A stretch of DNA of 64,000 bases from Aquabacterium sp. A3 (GCF_038069945.1 NZ_JBBPEV010000002.1:461369-525368), one strand, 5' to 3'. Positions 35,503-45,737 are shown, counted from the stretch's first letter. Numbers and translations: made by a program. The notes: a model not told the origin generated them from the letters alone.

Positions 35503-35630
35503 TCACGCGACTGGCGATACCGGGTCTGTGGGCGCAAGCCTCAGACCCTCAGGTGGTGCACCACTGGGGAGCGTGACCAGCCACGGCGGTTGTACCGTCG
35601 TTGGCTGTTCCGCCGTTCGCCTGGGCAGCC
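35503..35630 (+). promoter_or_regulatory. ZTP/ZMP riboswitch (pfl motif) upstream of glyA
   Basis: The conserved pieces of the pfl motif are visible in order: a 5' block with GCGACTGGCG, the CCACTGGGGAGCG block at about 35561-35573 after a variable stem, and the 3' block CGCCTGGGCA near 35618-35627, which forms the pseudoknot. This class senses ZTP/ZMP, a signal of low folate one-carbon units, and is known upstream of glyA in Betaproteobacteria. GlyA generates methylene-THF, which fits. Confidence 0.85.
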
Positions 35631-35652
35631 CTCATGCCGGTTGTTCACACCC

Positions 35653-35705
35653 GAGGTGTGGCAGCAGGTTGGGTATCAACTTCTCTTGAAGAGGACTGCC
35701 ACCTC
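35653..35705 (+). promoter_or_regulatory. Probable expression platform hairpin of the glyA riboswitch
   Basis: GAGG..TGGCAG (35653-35664) can pair with CTGCCACCTC (35696-35705), which ends directly at the glyA ATG, leaving a two-base bulge. The ribosome site GAGGA (35691-35695) sits at the loop edge. There is no U-run after the hairpin, so translational control is more likely than termination. Confidence 0.5.
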
Positions 35706-36968
35706 ATGTTTGACCGCGCCACGCACACCCTTGCCAACGTCGATCCCGAGCTGTTCGCCGCCGTTCAGGCCGAGAACCAGCGCCAGGAAGAGCACATCGA
35801 GCTGATCGCCTCCGAGAACTACACCTCGCCGGCCGTCATGGAAGCCCAGGGCTCCCAGCTGACCAACAAGTACGCCGAGGGCTATCCTGGCAAGCGCTAC
35901 TACGGTGGTTGCGAACACGTCGACGTGGTCGAGCAACTGGCCATTGACCGCTTGAAGCAGCTGTTCGGCGCCAACTTCGCCAACGTGCAGGCCAACTCGG
36001 GCTCGCAAGCCAACCAGTCGGTGTTCTTCGCGCTGCTGCAGCCCGGCGACACCATCATGGGCATGAGCCTGGCCGAAGGCGGCCACCTGACCCACGGCAT
36101 GCAACTGAACATGTCGGGCAAGTGGTTCAAGGTGGTGTCTTACGGCTTGAACGAGCAGGAAGACATCGACTACGACAAGATGGAAGCCCTGGCGCGTGAG
36201 CACAAGCCGAAGCTGATCATCGCCGGCGCCTCGGCGTTTGCTCTGCGCATCGACTTCGAGCGCTTTGCCAAGATCGCCAAAGAGGTGGGCGCCTACTTCA
36301 TGGTGGACATGGCCCACTACGCGGGCCTGATCGCCGCAGGCGTCTACCCCAACCCCGTGCCGCACGCTGATGTGGTCACCAGCACCACCCACAAGAGCCT
36401 GCGTGGCCCCCGTGGCGGCATCGTGCTGAGCAACAACGAAGACATCGCCAAGAAGATCAACTCGGCCATCTTCCCGGGCATCCAGGGTGGCCCGCTGATG
36501 CACGTGATCGCCGGCAAGGCCGTGGCTTTCAAGGAAGCGCTGAGCCCCGAGTTCAAGGCCTACCAGCAACAGGTGGTGAAGAACGCCGCGGCCTTGGCCG
36601 AGACGCTCACCAAGCGTGGCCTGCGCATCGTGTCCGGCCGCACCGAGAGCCACGTGATGCTGGTGGACCTGCGTCCCAAGAACCTGACCGGCAAGGAAGC
36701 CGAGGCCATCCTGGGCGCGGCGCACATCACCTGCAACAAGAACGGCATCCCCAACGACCCGCAAAAGCCGATGGTGACCAGCGGCATCCGCCTGGGCTCG
36801 CCCGCCATGACCACCCGAGGCTTCAAGGAAGAGCAGGCCGTGGCCGTGGGCAACCTGATCGCCGACGTGCTGGACAACCCGCATGACGAGGCCACCATCG
36901 CCCGCGTGCGCGAGCAGGTGTCGGCCCTGACGCGTCAGTTCCCGGTGTACTCCGGCAAGGCAGGCTGA
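35706..36968 (+). CDS. glyA: Serine hydroxymethyltransferase
   Basis: A 420-residue PLP enzyme that converts serine and THF to glycine and methylene-THF. The PLP lysine is K230 in [13 protein letters not shown]. Other family segments are [20 protein letters not shown] and [15 protein letters not shown]. The ATG at 35706 directly follows the switch hairpin; an upstream frame extension covers the riboswitch and is not coding. It is followed by nrdR after 7 bp. Confidence 0.97.
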   Translation: MFDRATHTLANVDPELFAAVQAENQRQEEHIELIASENYTSPAVMEAQGSQLTNKYAEGYPGKRYYGGCEHVDVVEQLAIDRLKQLFGANFANVQANSGSQANQSVFFALLQPGDTIMGMSLAEGGHLTHGMQLNMSGKWFKVVSYGLNEQEDIDYDKMEALAREHKPKLIIAGASAFALRIDFERFAKIAKEVGAYFMVDMAHYAGLIAAGVYPNPVPHADVVTSTTHKSLRGPRGGIVLSNNEDIAKKINSAIFPGIQGGPLMHVIAGKAVAFKEALSPEFKAYQQQVVKNAAALAETLTKRGLRIVSGRTESHVMLVDLRPKNLTGKEAEAILGAAHITCNKNGIPNDPQKPMVTSGIRLGSPAMTTRGFKEEQAVAVGNLIADVLDNPHDEATIARVREQVSALTRQFPVYSGKAG

Positions 36969-36975
36969 TCGCTCA

Positions 36976-37443
36976 ATGCGCTGCCCGTTTTGCGCCCACC
37001 CCGATACCCAGGTCATTGAAACCCGGGATTCGGACGAGGGAGACAGTGTCCGTCGCCGGCGCAAATGCGGCAGCTGCGACAAGCGCTTCACCACCTATGA
37101 GCGCGCGGAAATCGAACTGCCGGCCATCGTCAAGCGCGATGGCCGGCGCACCGATTACGAGCGCAGCAAGCTCAAATCGTCGCTGATGCTGGCCTTGCGT
37201 AAGCGCCCTGTGCCGGCAGAGTCGCTGGAGCAGGCCATCGAGGCCATCGAGGCGCGCCTGCGCCAGTCAGGTGACAAGGAAGTGCCATCCACCCAACTGG
37301 GTGAGTGGGTCATGAAAGAGCTGCGCAAGCTCGACAAGGTGGCCTATGTGCGCTTTGCCTCGGTGTACCGCAGCTTCGATGACGTCAGCGAGTTCGTGGC
37401 CGCCATCAAGGAAAGTGGCAAGAAGGCGCGTGACGGCGAGTAA
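36976..37443 (+). CDS. nrdR: Transcriptional repressor NrdR
   Basis: A 155-residue regulator of ribonucleotide reductase genes. The zinc ribbon has its cysteines in MRCPFC and [10 protein letters not shown], and an ATP-cone domain follows at about residues 48-138. The glyA-nrdR order is common in Betaproteobacteria. Confidence 0.97.
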   Translation: MRCPFCAHPDTQVIETRDSDEGDSVRRRRKCGSCDKRFTTYERAEIELPAIVKRDGRRTDYERSKLKSSLMLALRKRPVPAESLEQAIEAIEARLRQSGDKEVPSTQLGEWVMKELRKLDKVAYVRFASVYRSFDDVSEFVAAIKESGKKARDGE

Positions 37444-37461
37444 GCGCCGGGCAAGCACCCA

Positions 37462-37923
37462 TCAGCGCCAGCATTCAACCGCCGTGGCCTGTGTGCCCGT
37501 GATGCCTTGAGCGCCCGTGTGGGTGAGCGTGAGGCTGCCGCAGGCATCCCCGGTCTGCGGGCCGGTTGGCGTGGCCACCAGGGTGTAGGCGCCGGCGGCC
37601 AGCGCGTCGGCGTCCAGTGCGATGTCGTAGCTGGTGGTGCCTGAAGCAGGCACCCGTTGCAAGCCGTCTGGCAGCGCCACGGCGGTGCTGCCGTCCAGCT
37701 CGATGTCATAGCGGTTGTGCGCCGCATAAAAGCGCTGCATGAACTGCGCGGCCTGCAGCAGTGCGCTGTGCGCCTCGGCCCGGCGTGAACGCTGCACGTG
37801 CTGGCTGTAAGACGGGTAGGCCACCGCCGCCAGGATGGCCACAATGACCACCACGATCATCAGCTCGACGAGGGTGAAGCCCTGGGCGTGAGACGCGGAT
37901 CTCATGGGGGGTGTGGATGTCAT
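37462..37923 (-). CDS. pilE: Type IV pilin-like protein PilE
   Basis: A 153-residue prepilin with a short leader ending in Gly, the cleavage/methylation site G-FTLVELMIVVVIVAILAAVA, and a soluble domain with two Cys for a C-terminal disulfide (GDACGSL, VECWR). It is the last gene of the minor pilin operon. It resembles the PilE minor pilin more than a major pilin because of its place after pilY1. Confidence 0.85.
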   Translation of the reverse strand: MTSTPPMRSASHAQGFTLVELMIVVVIVAILAAVAYPSYSQHVQRSRRAEAHSALLQAAQFMQRFYAAHNRYDIELDGSTAVALPDGLQRVPASGTTSYDIALDADALAAGAYTLVATPTGPQTGDACGSLTLTHTGAQGITGTQATAVECWR

Positions 37924-37933
37924 GGCGTGGGCG

Positions 37934-40900
37934 TCAGTCGGTGGGGGGCGGTGTGCGGTCGGGCGGGGGCTGGATGCGCTGCCAGACCCGGTCAAGGATG
38001 ACCGAGGCGTCCCGCAGCCGCCAGTCGGCCGCGCCCAGGCCGCCCTGGCCATGCTGGATGGACAATTTGCGCCGGCCAGAGCCGCTGTCGCGCTCACCCG
38101 TGAGGATGGCGCGCCGGCCTGGCGCCCTGGTCACCACACCCGCTGCATTCCTGTCGCCGACGTCGGTGACCTCGCCGTCGCCGCTGGTGTCGAACACGGG
38201 TTTGTCGTACTGCGCGCCGGTCAGGGCGGGCAGCAGGAAGTCGTAGGCGCGGCCCTCGGCCAGTTCGCACTCCAGGGCATCCGGCGAGGGGGAGATGGCT
38301 GTGATCAGCACAAAATCACCGGTCAGGACGGGCTCGTAGATCACCCTGGGGGTGTCGACCTGGTCGTTGCCGGCCACGGGGGGGATGATCAACTCCAGTG
38401 CCCACCCCTGGCTGTCGGCGGTTTGCGGATGGTTGCTGACGGACAAGAAGGTGTAGGGCGACGTGGAGGTGGCGCTGTTGGTGAACGACGAGATGGTTTG
38501 CGTCACCAAGGCGCTGCGGGGCACCACGGCGTCGCCGGGCGGCACCAGGTCTGCGCTGGGCTGCTCTGCGGGCACGGTGTCCAGCACGCCGTAAAAGGCT
38601 TGTACCTGGGTGGTTTGTCGGTCGGCCTCGGTGAGCAGCCGGCCGGTGCCGAACAACACCATCTGATGCGCATCGTGGCGCGTGACCACCGGGGCGGCCG
38701 TGATCGGCTGCACCTGGTCCAGGGTGCCCGCCTTGAACAGCGGGCGTCCACCGTGACCGACCTTCAGCGACTCATCGTCGGCGCTGTACTCGAAGCGCCA
38801 CAGATGGCCCTGCAGGTCACCGCCATACAGGGCCACGATGTCGCGGTTGGCGTTGCGCACCACGGCAACCCCGGTCAGCCCGTTGTCTGCGCTGGGTCCG
38901 ACCGGGATGGCGCTGACCGCGCCGCTGGCCACGTCGATCACGAGCAAGGCCGCCCGATCGATGCTGCTGTTGATGCCGTTGCCCACCACGACCACCCATT
39001 GCCCGTTGGGCAGCCGGCCAGCCTCGGCGCGCGACAGGATGTGGCCGATGTAGGCCGAGGCCGGTATCGATGCCGATGCCGATACCGACGTTGGCGATGC
39101 GCCGGTGTCGCCGTCGCCGCCGGTGAGGTCCCACAGCAGGCTGGGCTCTGCCCCTTCCAGTGGCAGCCGCAAGGCGAACAGGCCCTTGCCGCCGGCGCCC
39201 AGGCTGCCGATCAGCAGGTGCTGCCATGCGTCGTCGATCTGTACGTCTGCCTCGGTCAGCGGGCCGTCCACAAAGTAGCGGTGTGCCGCGGCATTTTTGG
39301 CGTAGCCCGGCTCGGCCAGGCGGTAGAGGTGCGGCAAGACCCCGCGCGGCACGAAGGCGAAGCGCTCAACGCCGGTCGCGGCGCTGAAGGCATGCAACAT
39401 GCCGCCGTTGCCACCCACGAACAGCAGCGGATCATCGCGCCCGGCTTTGTCGGACCGGAACTGATCGTAACCATCGGTGGTGCCGTAACCCATGTCCAGC
39501 TTGTCGTGGGCCAGCACCGGGGTGCTGTTGACGATGTCGGCGAGCACGGAGGTGCGTTTGCGAAACTGTCCGTCTTCGCTGCCTTCCTGGCTTTGGTCGC
39601 CCCGCAGGTAGTTCACCAGCGCTGGCGAGGCCGGTTGAATCGATCCCATGGCCGCGGCGAAAGACGGCGAGGGTGACTCGGTGCCACTGTTGGGGTCGGG
39701 GGCGTCCCACCGAAACGGGATCAGGCTGTGGCCATCGTCCGCTGTGGTCAGCACCTGACGGAGTGCAGCGGCCGGCAGGAGCTCGGCTGCGCTCCACAGC
39801 GCGCGGGCCTCGTCGGTCATGGTGTCATCGTCTGGCGACACCAGTTGCCCTGAGGCATTGAGCCGGTAGGCGTGCAGGTTGCCCGTCCACAGGCCGCTGT
39901 CGTACTCGGGCACGAATTTGAGGTTGTCGCTCTGCAAGGCGGTGGCGGCGGTGGTCACGCCCGCCTCGCGCAGGCTCTGCCCTGTGGCATCGTTGACCAT
40001 GGTCCTCACCGCCCGCTCCAGATCGGCGGCGGTGCGCACGTTGTAGTAGGCGCCCCTGGAGTTGATGGCGGCATGCCACAGGTCGTCGATTTTTTGGGCG
40101 TTGCCCTTGTCCGGGTCGGGCCACGCCAGGGTGCCGTTGGCGAGCCTGGCCAGCGTGTCCTTGTCGGCCTGCAGGGTGCCTGACACCCCCAGGCCCACGG
40201 TGTACTGGCTGAGGTGCTGCCATGTGGCCGGGTCATGCCCCTTGGGCCGCACGCCGTCGCTGAGGGTGGAGAGATCGGTGGCCCAGTACTTCAGCGCAAA
40301 GTCGGCCAGGGTGTTGGCGTAGCCCGGGCCGGAGGCTCTGTCCTGGTAGGGGTGGGTGCGGGTGTAGTTCTCGAAGGCCGGCTGGTCGCTGTCGACGTCG
40401 CCCGGCCACGCCACATCCTTGAATTCGTCGATCAGGTCGTTGTAGTAGCCATCGGTGGTCAGCATGTTGTACGACCGGCGGCAGATCGATCCCTGGCCGC
40501 TGGCCGGCTCGGTGGAGGTCAGCGGCGCGGGGGTGTTCTCCCAGGGGCTGAAGGCCTGCGCGCTGGAGAAGTACTGTCCGACCTGCTCCATGGCCACGCG
40601 CAACTCGGTGGTGTTGGCGCTGACGAAGTGCCCCGAATCGTTGGTGTTCTGGATGGTGTCGACGAGGTGGCGGCGATGCTCGGGCGTCAGGTCCTTGACG
40701 CCTTCAATGATGGGTATTTTGTTTTGGGTCCAGCGGTTGTATTTGGCGTGGCGCAGGGTGGTCCACCCCACCCGCAAAAGGTCGTCCATGTTGTGAAAGG
40801 CCTCGGACAAAGCCGCTTGGGTGGTCAGCATCCGGGTTCGGTAATACACAAACCAGTTGGCGTAGTTTTGCTGCTCCTGCGCGCTGGTGCAGTGATCCAG

Positions 40901-41680
40901 GGCGCACTCTGTGCGTTCCGGGTAGGTCGATCGCCCCGGAAAGTGCGGGCCGTTCTGGGTGGCGCTCGCCGAAAAAATGTCATAGCGCTTGAAGTGGCCG
41001 ATCTGAGTCGGATCGGCCGAGGCGGGCTCCAGCATGTAGACGATCGCCGGGTGTTGAAGCCGGGTTGTTTTTTGATCGTGGCATGGGGCGTCAAAAGGGC
41101 ACAGCGGGTTCATCTCGTAGCTGACCGCGGCCGACAAATCGACCGCCGTGTCGGTTGCGCCTTGTTTCAGAGGGTCGATGTACGCTTTGGTGAACACCGC
41201 ACTGGCGTACCGAAGCGTTTGTCCCGTGTCGGACACGCCAGCCGCCCAGGGCCGGTAACGAACGCGGGGGTCGTAGTAGATGGTGTTGACGAAAGGTGAG
41301 CGGGCATAGACCTGCTCGCGCAGCACCTCGGGGTTCAGGTACTCGCTGCCGATGTAGGCGGGCATGGCCGATGCGGGCGAGCCGGGCTTGCCTTCGCCCG
41401 GGTGCACGTGGTTCACGCCACCGGGGTACACCGTCAGTGTCTTGCCGTTCACGTTCGCCACCCATTCAGGCATGTGGCGGTAAGCCATCGAGGCCGAGGT
41501 GTCGACCGTCAGCATCAGGTTGGGCTTGGGCATGCTGCCCGCCGCACCCAACAAGGGCTGTTGGGCCAGCGCGAGTGTGGCCCCGGCCAAGCCCGGCAGG
41601 CCGCTCAGCAGTGCGACCATGACCCGCAGCCACGGACTCGTGTGGTTGGCGCGGTCCATGACGACCAGGGTGTGTGGCAT
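37934..41680 (-). CDS. pilY1: Type IV pilus tip/assembly protein PilY1
   Basis: A 1248-residue protein with a signal sequence (GLPGLAGATLALAQ), a von Willebrand A-like start (LMLTVDTSASMAYR) and a C-terminal beta-propeller with the segment IVALYGGDLQGHLWRFEYS. In other species PilY1 sits at the pilus tip with minor pilins and acts in adhesion and surface sensing, with calcium binding in the propeller. It lies between pilX and pilE. Confidence 0.93.
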   Translation of the reverse strand: MPHTLVVMDRANHTSPWLRVMVALLSGLPGLAGATLALAQQPLLGAAGSMPKPNLMLTVDTSASMAYRHMPEWVANVNGKTLTVYPGGVNHVHPGEGKPGSPASAMPAYIGSEYLNPEVLREQVYARSPFVNTIYYDPRVRYRPWAAGVSDTGQTLRYASAVFTKAYIDPLKQGATDTAVDLSAAVSYEMNPLCPFDAPCHDQKTTRLQHPAIVYMLEPASADPTQIGHFKRYDIFSASATQNGPHFPGRSTYPERTECALDHCTSAQEQQNYANWFVYYRTRMLTTQAALSEAFHNMDDLLRVGWTTLRHAKYNRWTQNKIPIIEGVKDLTPEHRRHLVDTIQNTNDSGHFVSANTTELRVAMEQVGQYFSSAQAFSPWENTPAPLTSTEPASGQGSICRRSYNMLTTDGYYNDLIDEFKDVAWPGDVDSDQPAFENYTRTHPYQDRASGPGYANTLADFALKYWATDLSTLSDGVRPKGHDPATWQHLSQYTVGLGVSGTLQADKDTLARLANGTLAWPDPDKGNAQKIDDLWHAAINSRGAYYNVRTAADLERAVRTMVNDATGQSLREAGVTTAATALQSDNLKFVPEYDSGLWTGNLHAYRLNASGQLVSPDDDTMTDEARALWSAAELLPAAALRQVLTTADDGHSLIPFRWDAPDPNSGTESPSPSFAAAMGSIQPASPALVNYLRGDQSQEGSEDGQFRKRTSVLADIVNSTPVLAHDKLDMGYGTTDGYDQFRSDKAGRDDPLLFVGGNGGMLHAFSAATGVERFAFVPRGVLPHLYRLAEPGYAKNAAAHRYFVDGPLTEADVQIDDAWQHLLIGSLGAGGKGLFALRLPLEGAEPSLLWDLTGGDGDTGASPTSVSASASIPASAYIGHILSRAEAGRLPNGQWVVVVGNGINSSIDRAALLVIDVASGAVSAIPVGPSADNGLTGVAVVRNANRDIVALYGGDLQGHLWRFEYSADDESLKVGHGGRPLFKAGTLDQVQPITAAPVVTRHDAHQMVLFGTGRLLTEADRQTTQVQAFYGVLDTVPAEQPSADLVPPGDAVVPRSALVTQTISSFTNSATSTSPYTFLSVSNHPQTADSQGWALELIIPPVAGNDQVDTPRVIYEPVLTGDFVLITAISPSPDALECELAEGRAYDFLLPALTGAQYDKPVFDTSGDGEVTDVGDRNAAGVVTRAPGRRAILTGERDSGSGRRKLSIQHGQGGLGAADWRLRDASVILDRVWQRIQPPPDRTPPPTD

Positions 41681-41723
41681 GGGGCTCTCCTGTGTGGGCT
41701 GTGCTGCGCCTGGCGGCGCAGCG

Positions 41724-42230
41724 TCATTTCAGACGGATGGTGGACTGAAGCCAGACCACGGCGCCACGCAGGGTGTGGCCCGTGCTGGCATCGACCTCGT
41801 AGTCGGGGCTGAAGCCACGCGATGTGACCAGAACCACCTGGCTGCTCAGGCTGGAGGTTTCGGCCATGCACTGGGGCATGACCGAGGGCGTGAACGAGGC
41901 GTGTTCCAGCGCGATGTCGTCCTTGCTCAGCGTGACGGGCGCGCTGGTGCCGGACGGCAGCGCCCAGTGGGCCAGGTTGTTCCAGTGGCCCGGACCGCTG
42001 TGGGCCTTGATCAGGGTGGCGTCCTTCACGGCTTGCTGTTCGCAGTACGCCAGCGCAATCTGTGCGGCCTCCTGCGCCAACGCTTCGGCGCGCACGTTCT
42101 GGCTGAGCACATCGCTGTTGAGGGCCTGTTTCATGGTGAACGCGCTGGCCAGCCCGATGACCGCCAGCATGATCAGCACCACGACCAGCACAATGCCCCG
42201 TGGCCGGTCTGGAGAAACCACAGGTTTCAT
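41724..42230 (-). CDS. pilX: Minor pilin assembly protein PilX
   Basis: A 168-residue protein with the PilX start (RPRGIVLVVVLIMLAVIGLA), a prepilin-type helix and a C-terminal globular part. The Glu usually at position 5 of the mature pilin is absent, as is common in PilX/GspK-like proteins. Its position between pilW and pilY1 supports the name. Confidence 0.88.
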   Translation of the reverse strand: MKPVVSPDRPRGIVLVVVLIMLAVIGLASAFTMKQALNSDVLSQNVRAEALAQEAAQIALAYCEQQAVKDATLIKAHSGPGHWNNLAHWALPSGTSAPVTLSKDDIALEHASFTPSVMPQCMAETSSLSSQVVLVTSRGFSPDYEVDASTGHTLRGAVVWLQSTIRLK

Positions 42231-42233
42231 GGC

Positions 42234-43178
42234 TCAACCTCCCAGGCGGTTGGGGATGTGGATGGTGGTGGTGAACGCCCGGTAGTAGCGGCGATCAGGG
42301 GCGGTGACGGGCGATGGTGCCTCGGCGGTTTGTGCGTCGCAGTCGAAGTAGTCCATCTTCGAATCGAGCACCTCTTGCGCGCTGGCCAGCAGCAGGCACA
42401 CCCGCACGGACGTGACCTGGTGCCACCCCGACTGCTCGACCCCGCCGATGTCCTGCGCCTGCGTGTAGGTGCTGACTTGCTGGTTGGGCTTGCCATCGCT
42501 GCCCGTGCCGCTCAGGCCGTACCAGATGCGCATGTCGACCACGTTGTCGAACAGGGTTTCGGCCGTGCTGATGTGGCCGGTCGGCGCAGCCGACGAGCTG
42601 GCGCTGCCACCGCCGTTGCCGGCCATCATGAACTGGCCCGTGGCGCTGATCATGAAGCGCGCCTCCGCCAGGTAGTCCGGGGTGGTGGGCGAGCCTTTGT
42701 AAAGGTACTGCCCCAGCGCGTCTCGAGGCTCGGATGTGCCGCTGTTCTGGCGTGTGCCCATCAGGGCGTTGCTGCTGGTGGCCTGATAGGTCACCGAGAT
42801 GGCATCAGGCCGGCTGCCTGCTTGGGTGCTGCAGCTCAGCTGGTCGATGCCACGCACCACATTGCTGGCAAAGGAGGTGCTGCAGCCAAACACCGCCTTG
42901 CCGGTGTACGCGCGTGTCAAGCCGGTCTCGCTGACGCCCGTCACTTCGCTGTAGCCCGCCAGACTGATGTAGCGGCGCATGAGGTTGAAGCCCAGGTTGG
43001 CGTTCTCGGTGAGCTCGGCGAGGGCGGCGCTCGTGCGTTGTGCCTGACGCGAACCAAGGTAGTTGGACAGCACCACGCCAGAGACCACCAGCCCCAGGGC
43101 CATGGCCACCATGAGCTCGACGATGCTCAGGCCACGGTGACGCGCGACGCGCAGGCTGCCATGCAGGTGCGTGGTCAT
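42234..43178 (-). CDS. pilW: Minor pilin PilW
   Basis: A 314-residue prepilin with the cleavage region RHRG-LSIVELMVAMALGLVVSG and a long soluble domain, the typical PilW size. The ATG at 43178 puts a 19-residue leader ahead of the helix; the frame upstream of it belongs to the pilV region. Three bases separate its stop from the pilX start. Confidence 0.9.
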   Translation of the reverse strand: MTTHLHGSLRVARHRGLSIVELMVAMALGLVVSGVVLSNYLGSRQAQRTSAALAELTENANLGFNLMRRYISLAGYSEVTGVSETGLTRAYTGKAVFGCSTSFASNVVRGIDQLSCSTQAGSRPDAISVTYQATSSNALMGTRQNSGTSEPRDALGQYLYKGSPTTPDYLAEARFMISATGQFMMAGNGGGSASSSAAPTGHISTAETLFDNVVDMRIWYGLSGTGSDGKPNQQVSTYTQAQDIGGVEQSGWHQVTSVRVCLLLASAQEVLDSKMDYFDCDAQTAEAPSPVTAPDRRYYRAFTTTIHIPNRLGG

Positions 43179-43188
43179 GATGAGGTGC

Positions 43189-43803
43189 TCACAAGGCGAT
43201 GTTGAAGTAGGCACACCGTGGCATCGAGGCACCTGGCTGTGATGGGTCATCGGCGTCTGGCTGCAGGGCCGAGGCGCATTCTTTGGTGTTGTGATCGGTG
43301 TCGCCGACCACGTCATGCCCGCCCCCTGGGGCGTCCCATGCCACCCAGATGTTGGCGGTGGCCTGGACGTCCTTGGCCTCGTCGCGGATGACCTCGACGT
43401 GAGCCCGCCCGCCAGGCAGGTTCATGAACAGCAGGCGTTGCCACTCACTGGTGTCTTGCAAAGCCAGGGTGGCGGACGTGCAAGAGACGGCGGGCTGCTC
43501 TTCGGTGGCGGCGCTGAAGCATGGCACCCGCTCGGGCATGGCGTCGGGGGCCGAAGGACTGCCAGCCAGGTCGTAGGCGCCGCCGAGCGCCTGCTCTCGG
43601 TTGGCACGCATGCGCTCGGCCAGGTCCATGGCCAGCATGGTGGCCAGGCTGCGGTACTCGGTGGTCTTGTTGTACTGGATGGCGTTGTTCTGCAGGGCCA
43701 GCAAGGCCAGCATGCCAAAGGAGATGATCAGGAACGCCACCAGCACCTCGATCAGCGTGGCGCCTGCGTGTTGTCGGGGCGGTCTGGAGCGCAGTTCAGG
43801 CAT
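43189..43803 (-). CDS. pilV: Minor pilin PilV
   Basis: A 204-residue prepilin with the helix TLIEVLVAFLIISFGMLALL, typical of PilV, and several Cys in the soluble domain. It overlaps the fimT end slightly and precedes pilW. Confidence 0.88.
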   Translation of the reverse strand: MPELRSRPPRQHAGATLIEVLVAFLIISFGMLALLALQNNAIQYNKTTEYRSLATMLAMDLAERMRANREQALGGAYDLAGSPSAPDAMPERVPCFSAATEEQPAVSCTSATLALQDTSEWQRLLFMNLPGGRAHVEVIRDEAKDVQATANIWVAWDAPGGGHDVVGDTDHNTKECASALQPDADDPSQPGASMPRCAYFNIAL

Positions 43804-44404
43804 TGCAAGCGGTCTTTCCGATGTCCGTGACGCGCGCCCGGCCGGCAAAGTTCACGCAGATCAGGCGCTGATGCGCCTGGCCGCTGGGCGGCAACACGGT
43901 GACATGGCCTGAGGCCCCCACCATGACCCCGGTGTTCTGCAGGGTGTAGGCCAGGGCGCTGCCGCTGCGCCGCATGCTGGCCACCCGTGCGCTCGCGGCG
44001 GGCTGGTCACGCAGGATCACGTCGCGGTCGGCGCTGGTGAGGCGCCCGTCTCCGTTGAAGTCCGAGAAGACCAGCCATCCGGCGGCGAAGCCGCGTGTGC
44101 CGGCCTGGGTCGCACAGCTGGGCGTGCCCGTCGGGTCGTTGGATGGGGCGCGGATGCACATCGACACGGGCAGCCCTCGTTTCATGGCTTCGGTGCGGGC
44201 CATGCGCACATCGCTGGCAAACTGCTCGGCCAGCGAACCGACGGCCTGACGCTCCAGAAAGGCCGTCATCGACGGCGCGCCCATCGCCAGCAGGATGGCC
44301 AGGATGCTCACGGTGACCATCAATTCAATGAGGGTCACGCCCCGCGATTTGCAGGGGGTCAGGAGGGGGCCGGCGCCAGGCGTGTTGGGTGGGTGGATGG
44401 GCAT
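43796..44404 (-). CDS. fimT: GspH/FimT family pseudopilin
   Basis: A pseudopilin of about 202 residues with cleavage site G-VTLIELMVTVSILAILLAMG and a C-terminal GspH-type domain (FNGDGRLTSADRDVILRD). It is the first gene of the minor pilin operon. The start is uncertain: ATG at 44404 or GTG at 44428, neither with a good ribosome site. It is divergent from ribD. Confidence 0.85.
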   Translation of the reverse strand: MPIHPPNTPGAGPLLTPCKSRGVTLIELMVTVSILAILLAMGAPSMTAFLERQAVGSLAEQFASDVRMARTEAMKRGLPVSMCIRAPSNDPTGTPSCATQAGTRGFAAGWLVFSDFNGDGRLTSADRDVILRDQPAASARVASMRRSGSALAYTLQNTGVMVGASGHVTVLPPSGQAHQRLICVNFAGRARVTDIGKTACNA

Positions 44405-44512
44405 CGGCGCATTGTGATCAGCCACCACGTAACAAGGTGTGCACCAAAGGACGGGCGGTAGCGGTGGCCTGATGAGCGGCCGTTTGTCCCCTAATGGAGG
44501 GACAATCCGGGC

Positions 44513-45667
44513 ATGATCGAGTCACCCCAAGATGCGGCATGGCTGCAACAGGCGCTGGCCCTGGCCCACCAGGCCATCGGCCTGTCCGAGCCCAACCCCC
44601 GTGTGGGCTGCGTGCTGGTGGGCGGCCACGGCGCGTTGCAGGGGCAGGTGCTGGGCCAGGGCCATACCCAGCAGGCCGGCGGGCCGCATGCCGAAGTCAT
44701 GGCCCTGCGTGAGGCCGAGGCCCGCGGCCACAGTACCCAGGGCGCCACGGCCTACGTCACGCTCGAGCCCTGTTCGCACCACGGCCGGACGCCGCCTTGC
44801 GCCGATGCCCTGGTGCGCGCCGGGGTGGCCCGGGTGTGCATCGCGCTGCTGGACCCCAACCCCCTGGTGGGCGGCCAGGGCGTGGCCCGCTTGCAGGCCG
44901 CCGGCATCGAGGTGTCGGTGTTGCCGCCCGATCACCCGGTGGCCGTGGGCGCGAGAGAGCTCAACATCGGCTTTCTGTCCCGCATGGTGCGCCAGCGCCC
45001 GTGGGTGCGCCTGAAGGTGGCGGGCTCGCTGGATGGGCGCACGGCCCTGAGCAATGGCGTGAGTCAGTGGATCACGGGCGAGGCCGCACGCGCCGACGGG
45101 CAGCAGTGGCGTGCCCGCGCAGGCGCGGTGCTCACCGGCATCGGTACCGTGCTGGACGACAACCCCCGGCTGGACGTGCGCAGCGTGGCGGTGGCCCGCC
45201 AGCCCGTGCGCGTGGTGCTGGACGCCCGCTGGCAGACGCCGCCCGATGCCCGCTTGCTGGACGCCCCGGGCGAGGCCTGGATCATGGGCCTGCCGCCTGC
45301 TGATGAGCGGGCTGCCCAGGCCCGTCTGGCGCTGTCGGCCCGCGCGCAGGTGCTGGACACGCCAGCCGACCCCACAGGCCAGCGCATCGACCTGGGCGCG
45401 GCCTTGACCGAGCTGGCGCGCCGGGGTGTCAATGAAGTGCATCTGGAAGCCGGCGCCCGCCTGAACGCCAGCGCCTTGGCCGGCGGCTGGGTGGACGAGG
45501 TTCTGGTGTATCTTGCCCCTTGCCTGATCGGGCCGGGCCGAGGCCTGGCCGATCTGCCTGAGCTGAGCACCTTGTCGGGCGTGCAGCGCTGGCGTTTTCA
45601 CGAGGTCACCCCCGTGGGCGACGACCTGCGCCTGCGTTTGCGCCCGCTGAGCCCGCCAGGCTTTTGA
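44513..45667 (+). CDS. ribD: Bifunctional riboflavin deaminase/reductase RibD
   Basis: A 384-residue protein. The N-terminal deaminase has the zinc motif HAEVMALREA and PCSHHGRTPPC; the C-terminal reductase starts near residue 160 (RPWVRLKVAGSLDGRTAL). It carries out two steps after GTP cyclohydrolase in flavin synthesis. It begins the ribD-ribE-ribBA-ribH-nusB run. Confidence 0.96.
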   Translation: MIESPQDAAWLQQALALAHQAIGLSEPNPRVGCVLVGGHGALQGQVLGQGHTQQAGGPHAEVMALREAEARGHSTQGATAYVTLEPCSHHGRTPPCADALVRAGVARVCIALLDPNPLVGGQGVARLQAAGIEVSVLPPDHPVAVGARELNIGFLSRMVRQRPWVRLKVAGSLDGRTALSNGVSQWITGEAARADGQQWRARAGAVLTGIGTVLDDNPRLDVRSVAVARQPVRVVLDARWQTPPDARLLDAPGEAWIMGLPPADERAAQARLALSARAQVLDTPADPTGQRIDLGAALTELARRGVNEVHLEAGARLNASALAGGWVDEVLVYLAPCLIGPGRGLADLPELSTLSGVQRWRFHEVTPVGDDLRLRLRPLSPPGF

Positions 45668-45737
45668 TTCCTGGGGCGGCCATGGTCGCCCAACCCTTCC
45701 GCTCCACCACCTTGTTCCTTTTGACGGACCACCGAGC

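Noticed and set aside
37904..39676. A 590-residue open frame antisense to pilY1
   Set aside because: PilY1 has recognisable domains over this region; the opposite frame has none.
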